A DNA stretch of 64,000 bases, from contig NC_088297.1 of assembly GCF_032854445.1 (NCBI RefSeq), forward strand, positions 17,309,127 to 17,373,126. The letters run 5' to 3'. The position numbers were made by a program, and so were the translations under genes. The notes beneath the pieces were generated by a model that saw only the letters and a list, made by a program, of their open reading frames with translations, did no database searches and was not told the DNA's origin. Positions 11,399-22,339 of this stretch are shown piece by piece; position 1 is the first letter of the stretch; each line of letters opens with the position of its first letter. The DNA comes from Liolophura sinensis. Taxonomy: Eukaryota > Mollusca > Polyplacophora > Chitonida > Chitonidae.

Positions 11399-11605
11399 AT
11401 GAAAAGGGAGTTCGAAGAAGCAATCGCGTAAGCCAATGTCAGCGGTGGCGTTTTTGTAGAGTTAAAGGCAAAGCAGGTCGCCGCCTTTCGATTGGCATTT
11501 GAGAAAAGAAATGTCATTGCAGTCTAATCGACTGGGTATGGTAAAAGTCTTGTATGCCAGTTTATGCCTTGGGTCATCCTGTATGCTGCAAGAAAGCATC
11601 TTTAA
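11399..11605 (+). pseudogene. Degraded RecQ-like helicase fragment
   Basis: One frame reads LKAKQVAAFRLAFEKRNVIAV, then a stop, then STGYGKSLVCQF. This is the motif 0 / motif I (Walker A, GYGKS) region of RecQ-type DNA helicases, where a QxxA...F..g.dv.v.lPTGyGKS pattern is expected. Two in-frame stops (11429-11431 and 11525-11527) interrupt it, and no downstream motifs (DEAH box, motif III) follow. It therefore looks like a dead fragment, perhaps carried by or related to helicase-like genes that multiply in invertebrate genomes. The helicase call rests on this short stretch only. Confidence 0.55.
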
Positions 11606-12054
11606 GTCAGGGTGATTCTCGGCTGGCTGTTAAGGTGCGGTGGTTTCCTTGCGTATCTTCCAGGTATCCCAGTTCTGAGATCGGAGGGTTGTCATGTACG
11701 ATGCATGGATATTCATATACTGATAAAGGATTAGGCTAAGCAGAGAAATGAATTAATTAATATGTTTATACATTTTGTATTTACTTCTATTTATTTGTTG
11801 TTTAACACCATTCTCAAGACAAAAATAAATAAATACAAGGTCGGTTTGGAATACAGAGTAAACTGAAGTGCCTGGGGTAAACCACCAGTGGTGCTTCTTA
11901 TAAGATATACGTCCTGAAAGCAAATATCAATTATAAATTTATATATATGTAAGGATATTTATTTCTATGATGAATACATTTTTCTCAAGGTACAGTTTGG
12001 TAAATGTCGGCTTAAGGGATAGACATGTACAACCCCCCAACCAGTTTAGCGTAT
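11606..12054. other. Intergenic DNA
   Basis: No gene is recognised. The piece at 11783-11830 (TATTTATTTGTTGTTTAACACC, ending in AAATAAATAAAT-like sequence) may be a short degenerate SINE-tail fragment. Confidence 0.35.
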
Positions 12055-12182
12055 CAAAAGCTGCCAGCCGAATTGATACTTGCCACTCCAACCCGCTTAC
12101 TCTTCACCTGCCAGTCGGTACTCGCTACTCCCGCTCGCTTATTTTCCACCCGCCAGATGATACTCATCACTCCGACCCGCTT
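12055..12182. repeat. Three degenerate copies of a ~42-bp repeat
   Basis: GCTTACTCTTCACCTGCCAG, GCTTATTTTCCACCCGCCAG and an earlier related unit recur with CTCCRACCCGCTTA-type junctions. The open frames across this stretch are a by-product of the 42-bp period, which is a multiple of three. Confidence 0.6.
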
Positions 12183-12445
12183 AAGCCTGGCGCACACGAG
12201 AGAAACTTGCTGAGCTATCGCCCACGAGAGGCAGGCAGCTGAGCTCTTTCCCCGGAGTGCGGCGAAGTTTTAGTTAGATTTTCGGCACGAGAGGCACTGA
12301 GGGAAGTATCAATCGTGTTTGATATTTTCTGCCACGAGAGGCAGAAAATTCTCAAATTCTCACCGTGTGACCACTCTGCGCCGACAGCTGAACTGGAAAA
12401 CGGCCAATAAAAAATAAATTATCGTAGCACGTGAATATTAGCAGC

Positions 12446-12532
12446 ATGGCCACCATCGAAGACCTCGTGAATGAAGCCCTTTTGGATGATAACTTCGTTG
12501 AGCTGTGGCAGGACTACTATAGTATGCGGTGA
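12446..12532 (+). pseudogene. Short relic ORF inside the Harbinger-type element
   Basis: ATG in a fair context (GCAGCATGG) encodes 28 residues beginning MATIEDLVNEALLDD, then stops. PIF/Harbinger elements usually carry a second gene (Myb/SANT-like) beside the transposase, and this may be its remaining 5' end. The sequence itself is not recognised. Confidence 0.35.
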
Positions 12533-12587
12533 ACACGGCAGAATTAAAAAACAGGGATCTAATCTAGTTTGTTCGAAAATATGCATT

Positions 12588-12662
12588 TCAACGGCGTCGA
12601 CGGCGACGTAATAACAGCAGTAGTAAAAGCAACTCTTCTTCCTGCGTTTCGTCGTCCACCAT
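12588..12662 (-). pseudogene. Truncated Harbinger transposase N-terminus
   Basis: The 24-residue frame reads MVDDETQEEE, then eight leucines and six arginines, then a stop. The acidic start followed by leucine and arginine runs is characteristic of the beginning of many Harbinger transposases. The DDE nuclease domain that should follow is absent. Confidence 0.5.
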
Positions 12663-12827
12663 TTTGAGCATTCAAGTGGGATAGTTGAAGGTCACGTGGT
12701 ATATTAGAGCGAAAATATGCTGAGACGAACGCGCCCGTGTGCGGTGAAGCAAGTGTAAAGTAAGTTGCTGCGCTGACAACTTCTCGTGATCGATAGCTCA
12801 GAAAGTTCCCTTCGCGTGAGCCAGGCT

Positions 12828-15170
12828 TCACTCCCTGCATCTAGCTTTCTCTCCGCCCGTCACCCGGGACAGGCGATAACTGTGGGCCCGCCCCATCTTT
12901 CGTTCAAGCCCGCTTGAAAACTTCTGTCTCAGTTTTTCTCCTGTGAGGTTCCTCCATGGAAGGTTGGAAAAACAGAGGTAGATATATGCTCTGCACCATA
13001 GCCACTTCATCTTCAGACGAACTGTTCACGGCAGATACTGGGGTTACCCGCCGATGTGCCCGCTTAGACTGGATAGGGGCCTACATCCCATACTAAGTAA
13101 GACTTAGAAGACGGAAAAATAATGATACAGTCGCAGTTAATTTCATTAAAGCATTTCCTGTCTACATGTAACCGTGTTACAACTATATGCACACAAAATC
13201 GCACGCTCAGATGGTCTACGTCACAATGCATTCGTCAGCTAATCAGCGACCTTCACGCGCAACCTTCTTATTGAGGTCACAGAAAGTATTCTCAGCTGAT
13301 GCCATGCACGCTAATATGGAAGGGGTGCAACAAAGACACCGAACGTTCTATTTCAGCGTCAACAGTGACGTCACAGTGAGTTGATCAAATACGTCACAGA
13401 TGAAAGTATACATGTAGCAAGCAACACGCTTGACGTCGTACAACACGAAAATCCCATCCAAATACAGCTGAAAGCGACATTAAAACCAAATCATACATAC
13501 AAAAAAAGAAGAAGAAAAAGAGTCCAACAGGGGCATAAACTCTATATATTGCTATTCATGTAGGATTCGTGAAGTTCCTCGTAGTAATATACGAATAAGG
13601 CTTTTATCCGTGTTCTCTCTCAAATGATGTTCTCTCGGTTTTGGGGACACACTTTGCTTGAAGTCCTTTGGCCAATATATTTCTCCGGGATTTAAATTTA
13701 ATATCACACCACTTCGGTACATGTACATACATGGTTCAGTCGCAAAACAATCTTGACATTCTTCAGCTGTTTTTTTAGTCCGAGATTGCTCTTACGTTAC
13801 GTTATGCAAATTTTTCTACTCCAGTTAAGGATGGCCCCAAACTAGATCTGAGATCTGTTTCATTTGTCCCAGCTTAGCTTTAACGAAAATATGTTTCCTT
13901 CTGTTTTCATACTACCAATACCTATTCATTTGTCAGTACATGAATGCCATAAGGGCACAATTGTCACACTGTACAGTGGAGTAGGAAAAGTTTTTTGGCG
14001 GGGGGAGTCATATGTTCTGGCCCACCCACTTTTCGACCCTACCAAATGAAAACCACTACAGTGAAACTTCATTGCTGTCTTCACTATTTTGAATCGGATG
14101 TTAAAACATTTCTTTTAATTTGTTAAATCAGATTAACGCATACGCTGTAATTCTATTAGTAAGATATTTTAACCTCGGGGAAAAGCGCTAATGTCGTCAT
14201 CTTGTCACGGTATCTGAAATTTTGTAATTTGAAGAATTGATGAAAACTCACATCAATATTAATTTCCTCAGAAGCCCTCTTACCTTCCAGCGCCCAGCAA
14301 AACTGAGTGTTGTATTTGCCCTGTTTTATGGCATATTTTCAGCAAGGCGATAATACTTACAAACGGTTCTTATGTTTTATGAAGCCAAGCCTGCATGTTT
14401 TCTGTCACTAAGAACGTAAGGAAATATAAACATCGAGTTTACCTAGATTATTATCATAATGCTGTGTAGGAACTCCCTTTTGCGATTTTGTGGATGCTTC
14501 TAGCTCTCCGTTCAGATGATCTCCATCATAGCACACCATTTTTCAATAGTTTCAAGTTAAAGACTCTGAACATCTGTTTATATTAAAAGGCAGTTAGAAC
14601 ATGTCTCCAGACGTCTCGAATCTCCGAGCTTCCGGGGCTTTGGTCGTTCCGCTTGCTTATGTACAACCCCACCACCTCTTCACTTCGCTGCCTACAGACC
14701 TGATTATTCTGGTCAATATATATAATAAACACTGTTCAGTTCATCCGCATGTGTTATTAGAGTAAATATTTCACAACGAGGATCGGTATTTCAAGGGAAT
14801 AGTATATGGGCGTACATGTAAAGTATGGAAGCGATCGGAAAACTGAATCTGTGCCAAAATGTGGAGTATAGCCTTTAAAATGGATATTTTTTCTCTTAAA
14901 ATACGTAAAAGGGCCTTGGCCCTTGGACCCTCGCCTCATTGGTTGGGATTCCGCGCAATATAGGCCTACAGTTCGCCAAAAAAAAAGAGGTTGAAATTCT
15001 TCATGTGCTTAATTTACGTAAATACCTATATTGCATAAGCATTAAGCACCTTTGTAGAATGTATAATTACTTACAGACAGCGTTTAAAACTGGGAAAAGG
15101 TGTTTTTCTTCCCACATGCAACAGATAAACTGATACGCATTTTTATACATCTAAAGAAAATGTCAGGATA
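12828..15170. other. Intergenic DNA upstream of PEF1
   Basis: No supported gene. Short frames such as 13187-13384 and 13864-14049 have no recognisable motif. An A/G-rich run (AAAAAAAGAAGAAGAAAAAG) lies near 13500. Confidence 0.4.
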
Positions 15171-15331
15171 TAAATAATAATAGAATATTGCACAGTGCAC
15201 AGTTATACCTTTCTTGTGAAACGTAGAAATGATAACTAAAACGTAGAAATATAAATAATATCATTTCCACCTCTCACTCGAACAATATTTATGATATTCA
15301 ACCTTCACTGTGCAGTATCCTCTATTTATCG
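15171..15331. mobile_element. Small inverted-repeat element (MITE), copy 1
   Basis: The left end AATAGAATATTGCACAGTG is complementary to the right end CACTGTGCAGTATCCTCTATT. The internal TATCATTTCCACCTCTCAC and TATTTATGATATTCAACC blocks are shared with copy 2 at 54481-54651. Two independent copies with terminal complementarity support a mobile MITE family. Confidence 0.7.
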
Positions 15332-15824
15332 CGGACGTCAGATCTAGGTGCAATCTAGGATTACAGCTTCTTTCTGTGTAGACATATATAGGACTAGCTG
15401 TATGCTCAAGTATAACAGAAAACAGTTATTTTGAGATGAAAGCTCTTAGCCTGTGTGGATTTATACCTACATGGAGGCCTACTGACTACAAATACCACTA
15501 CTACTTTGAATTAAAGAACAGACCCCCTGCAACAGTGTCTATCTATATGCACTGCAGAGCGGATCATGAAATATTATACAGGCCCCATAGGCCTACATGT
15601 ATGTGATACGTCAGTTGGCCCGTCATTACATTCTTTTGATGGTGTATATTTAGCATGAAAACAGGTGTACAATTGACCATGATTGCTAACTTCATGATAT
15701 TTACTTTTCGATACGACACATGCATGTACGTCATTGCGGTGCGTGGATGTTGAACATTTCGCAATATCCGTTTATCTTCCGCGACATAAGTAAGTCTGCT
15801 ATTTTGACACACCCAAAAAAAAAA

Positions 15825-15835
15825 AAACATGGCGG
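15825..15835 (+). promoter_or_regulatory. YY1-like motif overlapping the PEF1 start codon
   Basis: ACATGGCGGG around the ATG matches the AANATGGCGG type of YY1 site often found just inside the 5' end of TATA-less animal genes. It sits on the initiator codon, preceded by an A run. Its function is inferred from the motif alone. Confidence 0.35.
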
Positions 15836-18800
15836 GATACGGCTACGGACAGGTATGTGTACGGGAAAACTGGGCGTTTTTGCTCTTTGACAGCCCGTGT
15901 ATATGTTGTCAGTTTTGGTGAGCATGAAGCCGGGATCCTTCAAGAGTAACCTACGATAAAAATACCAGCAAATATATTTCTGTAATATATATTTGAGCTT
16001 AGTCAAATCCTTGTAAAACAACAACAACACAAGTACAATATGCAGTAGGCCTACATCTCTCACGGGGCGTTGGCTACATGTACATGTAGATACTGTGTAC
16101 ATATCTAGAAAGAGTTGCTGGGGACCTTATACACGCTGGCTTGTCCAAAAGAGCCTTCCTCCAAAAATAAAAAAAATAAATAGTATTTAGAAGATGTACG
16201 AAGGGTTCGTGTGTGCAACGTAATCATTTCTTCTCTTCAGGGCCCACCTGGAGGATATGGTCAGCCTGGGTATGGAGCCCCGCCCCACGGACAGCCTGGA
16301 TACGGAGCCCCAGGCGGGTATGGTCAACCAGGATATGGGGCACCCCCTGGCCAGGGTAAGTTCCACATAGGGCTGAAAATTAACATGTTAGCCAGCATAA
16401 AACAAGTTAAGTCTCAGCAAATTTTAGTAAGAAGTTACATGTATTTGTTTCATAAGCGAAATTGTAATTTGTCAAGAATTCAGAAGTTAGTTCACAGTTT
16501 GCATATACTTGAAAAAGCTGTAAAAGAACAAGCATTGCAAAATTATTAGATGCCATCAAAGGTATGTTGGAAAATTTTGAAATACATGTATTCTCCAATG
16601 AAGGATAAGGAAGTGATACAGAGGATAAGTACAACTGTGACATGGCACTGGACTTTAAAGTTGACAATCTTGCTACGTGTATGTACAATGATTAAAGTGA
16701 AAGACAGCACCTGACTAATGTTTATGTCCACTGAAAGACTGCCGTTCAGAATATCTTGAACTGGTAGCCTATTAAATATTTTTTTAGATTTTTTTAAAAA
16801 TTTTAATGAAATTTGGTCTTGACATAGCTTCAGCACGTCTCCATTATTGAGAGCAAGGTGACGTCACATTTACTCTAGCTCTCTAACGTCAAAGGTATTC
16901 CCCGTATAAGCAGTAGTTTCTGACGGATGAAAGTTGTGAACTTCGGCAATGAAGGCCCAAGTGATAAATATTGTTTGGAGTAGTTCTGTGTTATCAGATG
17001 TCACTTCATAGAATGAATGGGCAAAGGCTACATCACAGCCTAGGCAGTGCATCCTGATAGCAACGTGTTTGATTTGATAAAATTCTGAAGATGGTTACCT
17101 TGACTTAACCGAGCGATTTGTGCAGTATTGTCATTTTGTTGTACATGCTATTAGGTGAAATGTCATTAAAATAATAAAGTATGATGCGTTTTAGAAAGCT
17201 TGTGTATCCTGTATCCATTGAAATATGTTTTAGCCAGGTGCTGTCTTGTGCTATAAAGTAACTAAAATTGGATTAGTTCCCTTTGGTATGGTGTCAGTAT
17301 AATATGACAGGATGGAACAGGCCCTACCATAGATTTTTTGCTAAAAATCTATAATCGCTAATCAAATATAAAATTTTTGTATTTACCTAAAATAGTTCAA
17401 ATTATTGCCTTAAATATAGTAAATATCAGACTTGTACAGGCCGTACCTGTACTATTTGAAGTTTGAAAAGTTGTATCATGACCCAATTTGTAAATTTTAG
17501 GAATATAACTTTTAATTTACATATATTTATATATTTTTTTAATTTATAATTTTGAACGATAACAGTTACACAGCAGAGGCTGATCGATTTTGTGACAGGT
17601 AATTCTTTAGGCAGTTCTAAAAAAATAGCAAAAATTTATTTGGATTTGCAGTAACCCATTTTTTGTCAAAAATCTGCAGTACAGCCTCTTAAACTCTTTA
17701 CTAAGGATTGAGTGAAAGGCTCTGAAGTGATGATTTTTTCCTCATTGTCTTTCGACAGGTATGATCCCCCCTGGGGTAGACCCTCAAGTCTATCAGTGGT
17801 TCATCGCCGTTGATGCTGACAGATCAGGGAAAATCTCAGCCATTGAACTGCAACAAGCTCTGACCAATACGAACTGGTCACATTTCAACCCTGAAGTCTG
17901 TCGTCTTATGATAGGTGATAGCCTTGTAATTTTATTGACTGCATTTGGCCTATAAATTCGCCCCCCCCCCCCACCCCCGAAAGAGTGCTTTTAGAGGCAA
18001 GTAAAGATCTAAAAAATGTTACTTCTTGTTCTGAAACTTACATTTTTGTAGTAGGATATCAATGTACCTTCAAAACTAACCTCAAAACACCTATCTAAGA
18101 TCAATAGAACACTCAGAATTCAAATGAATAAGTTAGTCATGGGGGAATTTTTTTGTCAAATGCAGCGCTGGTATCTCCATGGTTCAGTTGGTTAGCGCAC
18201 TAGCGCAGGGTAATGACCCAGGAGCCTCTCACCAATGTGGTCGCTGTGAGTTCAAGTGCAGCTTATGCTGGCTTCCTCTCCGGCCATGTGTGGGAAAGTC
18301 TGTCAGCAACCAGCAAATGGTCATGGGTTTCCGCCAGGTTCTGCCCGGTTTCCTCCCACCATAATGCTGGCTGCCATCGTATAAGTGAAATATTCTTGAG
18401 TACTGTGAAAAACACCAATCAAATAAATAAATAGTTTTCACATTTTGCACATCTGTGTGGTATACAGAAAATTGGCAGAGAAAAAAGTCTCATTTAAATG
18501 GTCACAAAATCATGGGGATATAAAGCAGTCTGGTTTTGGTCAACTCCATTATTATTATTATTATTATTATGCATGATATTTATCTGTTTAACTATTGTGT
18601 GCACAGTTTGAACCTTTATGATGGCTATTGTCTTAATTAAAGTTTTCTCTTTTCTTGTAAAATATGTGCTCTTTTACAACTTGAATGTAGAACTGAAGAT
18701 ATGTATACATATTATTAGTTACATGGTTACTCATTGACTCAATCCGGAAATATACGTGTATACTGTCAGTATTGCCTTGCCAAATACAAGGGTTTCATGT

Positions 18801-20322
18801 GGGAGTAAGCATGTAGTGAATGCAGACTTCCAAAGATCCATCAGTTCAGCGCAAAAGACAATAAAGATGTGTAGGAGAATTGCTTCAGTGATGTAGCCAG
18901 TGTTTTGACAACTGAACAAAGGGCGATATTTTAGTCAGCAGACGCATGCAACAGCTGCATGAGAAGGGAATACCCCAATTCTTCAACCTTTTCGCATATG
19001 AAAGGGCAACTTTCAGTGCAATTTATGAAACTTCGTTTGATTTTGGTGAAAAAACCACATCTTCAGTTGACCTACTGTACTTCATGTTGACCCGCTATGT
19101 TTTTATTATACAGGAGTAGCATTATCGTTATCGTTACTGGCTTAATATCATCACATTGGTCAGGATGAAGAAATCAGTTATTTGTTATTTAAACCTCTGT
19201 CAGTGATCACCATCTTGTAGCAGACTGCAGATGTATTAATAATGATGATATTCCATGGTTATTTTGTAGGAATGTTTGACCGTGACCAAAGCGGCACAAT
19301 AGACCTGTTAGAGTTCCAGTCACTGTGGACGTATATACAGCAGTGGAGGGGCGTCTTCCAGCAATACGACAGGGACAGGTCGGGAGCCATTGAGGGGGCA
19401 GAGCTTCACACAGGTGGGAGGAGTTTGACATCTTGGATTGCTTCATTGTCTGCCTGATAAGTCAGTGAAAAGATTTAAATTTTATTATATTAGAGCAGTA
19501 CCCTTTAATGTGGCTGTTAGGCTGTTTAGATGGTCACATGGCTTTGACCAATATGGCATACACATTGACATCCTTGAGGAGGTAAGAACTTGTGTAGCAC
19601 TATGTGGGAAGGGTCGTGAGTTAGTTGCCAAAGGCTAGTGGTATACTTTAGGAACTCAGGTATCCATCCAATAAACAGACTTCCTTTGCATGGTGAAAAA
19701 AAGCGTGTTTAGCTGTGACGAACAACTCTAAAGTGTCTCTGTTTGACAGTTGAACAAGTTGTGTGTCGGTAAAATCTTTAAACATGGACCCATTTACTTT
19801 ACGAGAGACCTAAGTTTAATGACCTTGACCTGTTTGTAGATGACGTAGCTTTTGCGAATTCGCGCTTGGTAAAGCATATATGAAATGCCTGGCTTTTATT
19901 TCTTTATGCGAAGTGTAAGAGGTGGAGCAATACATAAAAGTGAAAAAAACAAAACAGAGAGAAAATTTATTTTCTCAATCTCTTGGAGGTATCTTTCTTC
20001 ATTTTCCTAATTAAAACCATACTCTGCATTTTACATGTATTCTTAGATGACCAGTTGTACAAATAACTAAATCATTGCATTACTTGTTTCCTTAGCCTTA
20101 TCACAGATGGGGTACAACTTGTCGCCTAATTTCATCAACCTGGTAGTGTGTAAGTTTGATGTGCAGGCACGCCGTCAACTTACTCTGGACAACTTCATCC
20201 AGGCGTGCGTCATGCTCAGATCCATCACCGAGACCTTTCGCCAAAAAGACACAGGTGGCATGGGCACCATTCAGATCTCCTATGAGGACTTCATGACCAT
20301 GGCTATGTTAAATAAACCTTAA
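15829..20322 (+). CDS. PEF1: Peflin, penta-EF-hand calcium-binding protein (complete, 5 coding exons)
   Basis: Peflin pairs with ALG-2 (PDCD6), and the calcium-sensitive complex acts at ER exit sites on COPII coats and as a CUL3-KLHL12 adaptor. Coding exons are 15829-15852, 16241-16355, 17759-17914, 19270-19413 and 20096-20322. All introns are GT-AG and the phases agree, giving 221 residues. Residues 1-47 are a Gly/Pro/Tyr-rich tail with [10 protein letters not shown] repeats, as expected for peflin but shorter than the human tail (human protein 284 residues). EF loops lie at 65-76 ([12 protein letters not shown]), 102-113 ([12 protein letters not shown]) and 132-143 ([12 protein letters not shown]), all with canonical acidic ends. 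The fourth and fifth hands (from about 165 on) are degenerate, as in the family. [20 protein letters not shown] and [10 protein letters not shown] are peflin hallmarks. The start is the first ATG, in a MAGYGYGQ context. Confidence 0.96.
17980..18165 (+). repeat. Dispersed repeat family D, copy in PEF1 intron 3
   Basis: The blocks CAAAACACCTATCTAAGATCAATAGAACACTC and AATAAGTTAGTCATG (given here in part) recur in diverged form at about 40.02-40.15, 47.21-47.41 and 57.78-57.90 kb. No terminal structure was recognised. It is preceded by a C run at about 17959-17970. Confidence 0.5.
18168..18434 (+). mobile_element. SINE family A copy in PEF1 intron 3, near full length
   Basis: It starts with a tRNA-like head (CCATGGTTCAGTTGGTTAGC, an A box; GTGAGTTCAAGTGC, a B-box relative). 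The family body (GGCTTCCTCTCCGGCC, CCCACCATAATGCTGG, AAGTGAAATATTCTTGAGTA) follows, and it ends CAATCAAATAAATAAATAG. The open frames across it are artefacts. Confidence 0.88.
18552..18572. repeat. (ATT)n microsatellite
   Basis: About seven perfect ATT units in PEF1 intron 3. Confidence 0.85.
18960..19075 (+). repeat. Dispersed repeat family C copy
   Basis: CTTCAACCTTTTCGCATATG followed by AAGGGCAACTTTCAGTGC and TTTGATTTTGGTGAAAAAAC recurs as diverged copies at about 54.15-54.36 (minus), 55.76-55.94 (minus) and 58.34-58.50 kb (plus). The class is unknown. Confidence 0.55.
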
Positions 20323-20896
20323 TTAATTCTCTTCAGGAATCGTTTTAGCTTTAGGTATAACTAAAAACCAGCCTTCAATAAGTGTCAGGAAGAGAGCATA
20401 AGGCTTTTGAGCCCTTATGATTCACTGAAATAATCCTTATTCAACTTCCGCAGAAATCTTGTGAAAGTCCAGGGATTTCAGGACCTGTTTTCACTCACAA
20501 TACCGTGGCTTTCATTTGATTTCTGTGAAAGTCAGATAGCACCTAGTAATACATGTTTCACAAGGTTCTGTCAATCCATTTTCTGGTATAAACTTTTCTT
20601 TCAGAAATGATGTTGCCTAAGGAATGTTGCAACAAGAAAAAAATGTATTTACAAAGTTTTGAGAAAGTTAGTCCAGGAATTTGATTTGGACAGGCAAACT
20701 GCAGTGGCTTGGCAATGGCAAGGCAACTCTCAAAATTATAGCCTGACTGAAACGAGCCAATAGATAACATTGTAACATGTGCTATGTCCAGATGTGTAAC
20801 CCCAATTAATGCTAATACTCTTACTAAAACACTTTCTATAAGACGTCCTCTAAGTAGTTAACATTTTTGATGAAGTAGTCATCATAGTCTGAATGA

Positions 20897-20902
20897 AATA
20901 AA
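20897..20902 (+). other. Candidate PEF1 polyadenylation signal
   Basis: AATAAA lies 575 bp after the PEF1 stop codon, in an otherwise AT-rich 3' region. Another AATAAA lies near 21060. Use cannot be confirmed without transcripts. Confidence 0.4.
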
Positions 20903-20942
20903 CCCATGAACGCATAGATGTTTACATATCCATCTATGTTTG

Positions 20943-21055
20943 GATCCTGTGAACTCACAAAGTGTTGATATATAGAGCCTGTCAACTCACAAAATGTCGA
21001 TATATAGAGCCTGTCAACTCACAAAATGTCGATACATAGAGCCTGTCAACTCACT
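20943..21055. repeat. Tandem repeat, ~32-bp unit, 3-4 copies
   Basis: Units read GAGCCTGTCAACTCACAAAA followed by TGTCGATATATA with few changes. More degenerate CCTGTAAACTCAC pieces continue to about 21115. Confidence 0.85.
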
Positions 21056-21119
21056 TTCAAATAAAATCAAAAGCTTCATCCTGTAAACTCACAAAAAGTC
21101 AACTCACACAGCCTGTAAG

Positions 21120-22330
21120 CCCTTTTTTTTTAAAAGTAACATATAGAATCTAGAAACTAAAAACTATATAATCTACAGATATGTAACAATTTACCTCATT
21201 TGGAATTGTCAGGTACAAACTTGTTAATGTTGACCATGACAACATAATATACTTACTTAAGCTGACCTTGAAAAATACATGAGGTAAAAGTGAAAAATGC
21301 AGAATACCAAATTTTTTAAATTAAATGATGTGAGAGCAGATGGGAACATTTTTAGTTTAAACTTAAAAGTTAGCTTGTTTAAGAGGGTTTTATATTCAGC
21401 TTTGATTTTGTGTCTATTTTGGATGTTGGCCTTACACTTCAAAAAGCAAACTCTTTCGTGGCTTTACACATTTGGTGTGAAACATGTATGTAAAAAGAGA
21501 TGGTGTAAATATCACATGTAAATGAGCTGATTATTAATTTTTTACTTTTCTGTAGAAAGAGGTGATAGTTAACTGCGTGTGCTTGTCACTCAGGCAGTGA
21601 TATTTTGTAGTTTTACATTTGTTACATGTATCTGTGTGCTTGGCATACAAACAGTCCAGCTCATTATGACATATGATGCCTTTGAAAATATTTTTTGGAA
21701 ATTATTATATTGAGTGGGCCAGAAAAAAAATTAAATTTGTTTTTGTTTTAATACTATTTCACCTATGATGTTGAAATTGTCATAAAAGGTGTGTAACATG
21801 TTAATAATGTGAACAAAATACCAGTCATATGTTTTGACTAATCACATATTTAAGAAGGTTATTATTTCTCTCTGGACCAGTCAGTGCTATTCAAAACAGT
21901 TTAAAATTTTGAGATGCCTATGTATTTTAGATTTTTTTCCAGTTTTCATTTTGTTTAAATCCGAAATATTATATCTTCATTGTTCTTTTAATTTACATCT
22001 TTGTTAAATATGCCTTCTGGTTGTTTGTTGTCCACTCTTTGACCACTGATGTGCAGGGTTCTCTGGCCTATACTCACCTGTACTGTTGATTGCACCTGTG
22101 ACCACTCATGACAGGAGCATGTCCTTTGATTTTATACTTATATGCTTAAGACATCAGTGCATTAACTATACAGATTGCCGATTCTACATATATTCATGGC
22201 ACCCTATAAAATTTTATTGATACCTGCTGCTCGATACTTGCAATTTAATAAATTATATTATTCATTTTAAGAAAATTGTGACAATGTTTTAATAGAAGTT
22301 ATTAAACTAATCAAACATCCTCACCTGTTC
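21120..22330. other. Intergenic DNA
   Basis: AT-rich sequence with no recognised gene or named element. Confidence 0.4.
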
Positions 22331-22339
22331 TTTGTTGTT

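Larger units (their letters stand above)
12184..12827. mobile_element. Non-autonomous PIF/Harbinger-type DNA transposon
   Basis: The 644-bp segment is bounded by about 60-bp terminal inverted repeats that begin AGCCTGGC, share CTGAGCTATCG, and match at 47 of 61 positions. Flanking trinucleotides are TTA (left) and TCA (right), close to the TTA/TAA target site of Harbinger elements. Two short divergent relic frames lie inside and point outward from a shared centre. On the minus strand one starts MVDDETQEEELLLLLLLLRR and continues with arginines, a leucine-run/arginine-run N-terminus seen in HARBI1-like transposases. The other, on the plus strand, encodes 28 residues. The catalytic core is missing. 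Confidence 0.7.

Noticed and set aside
13187..13563. Two adjacent 60-65-codon frames
   Set aside because: No motif or conservation clue, and no regulatory context.
16211..16549. 112-codon frame through PEF1 exon 2
   Set aside because: Only 16241-16355 is exon. The rest reads past the GTAAGT donor into the intron.
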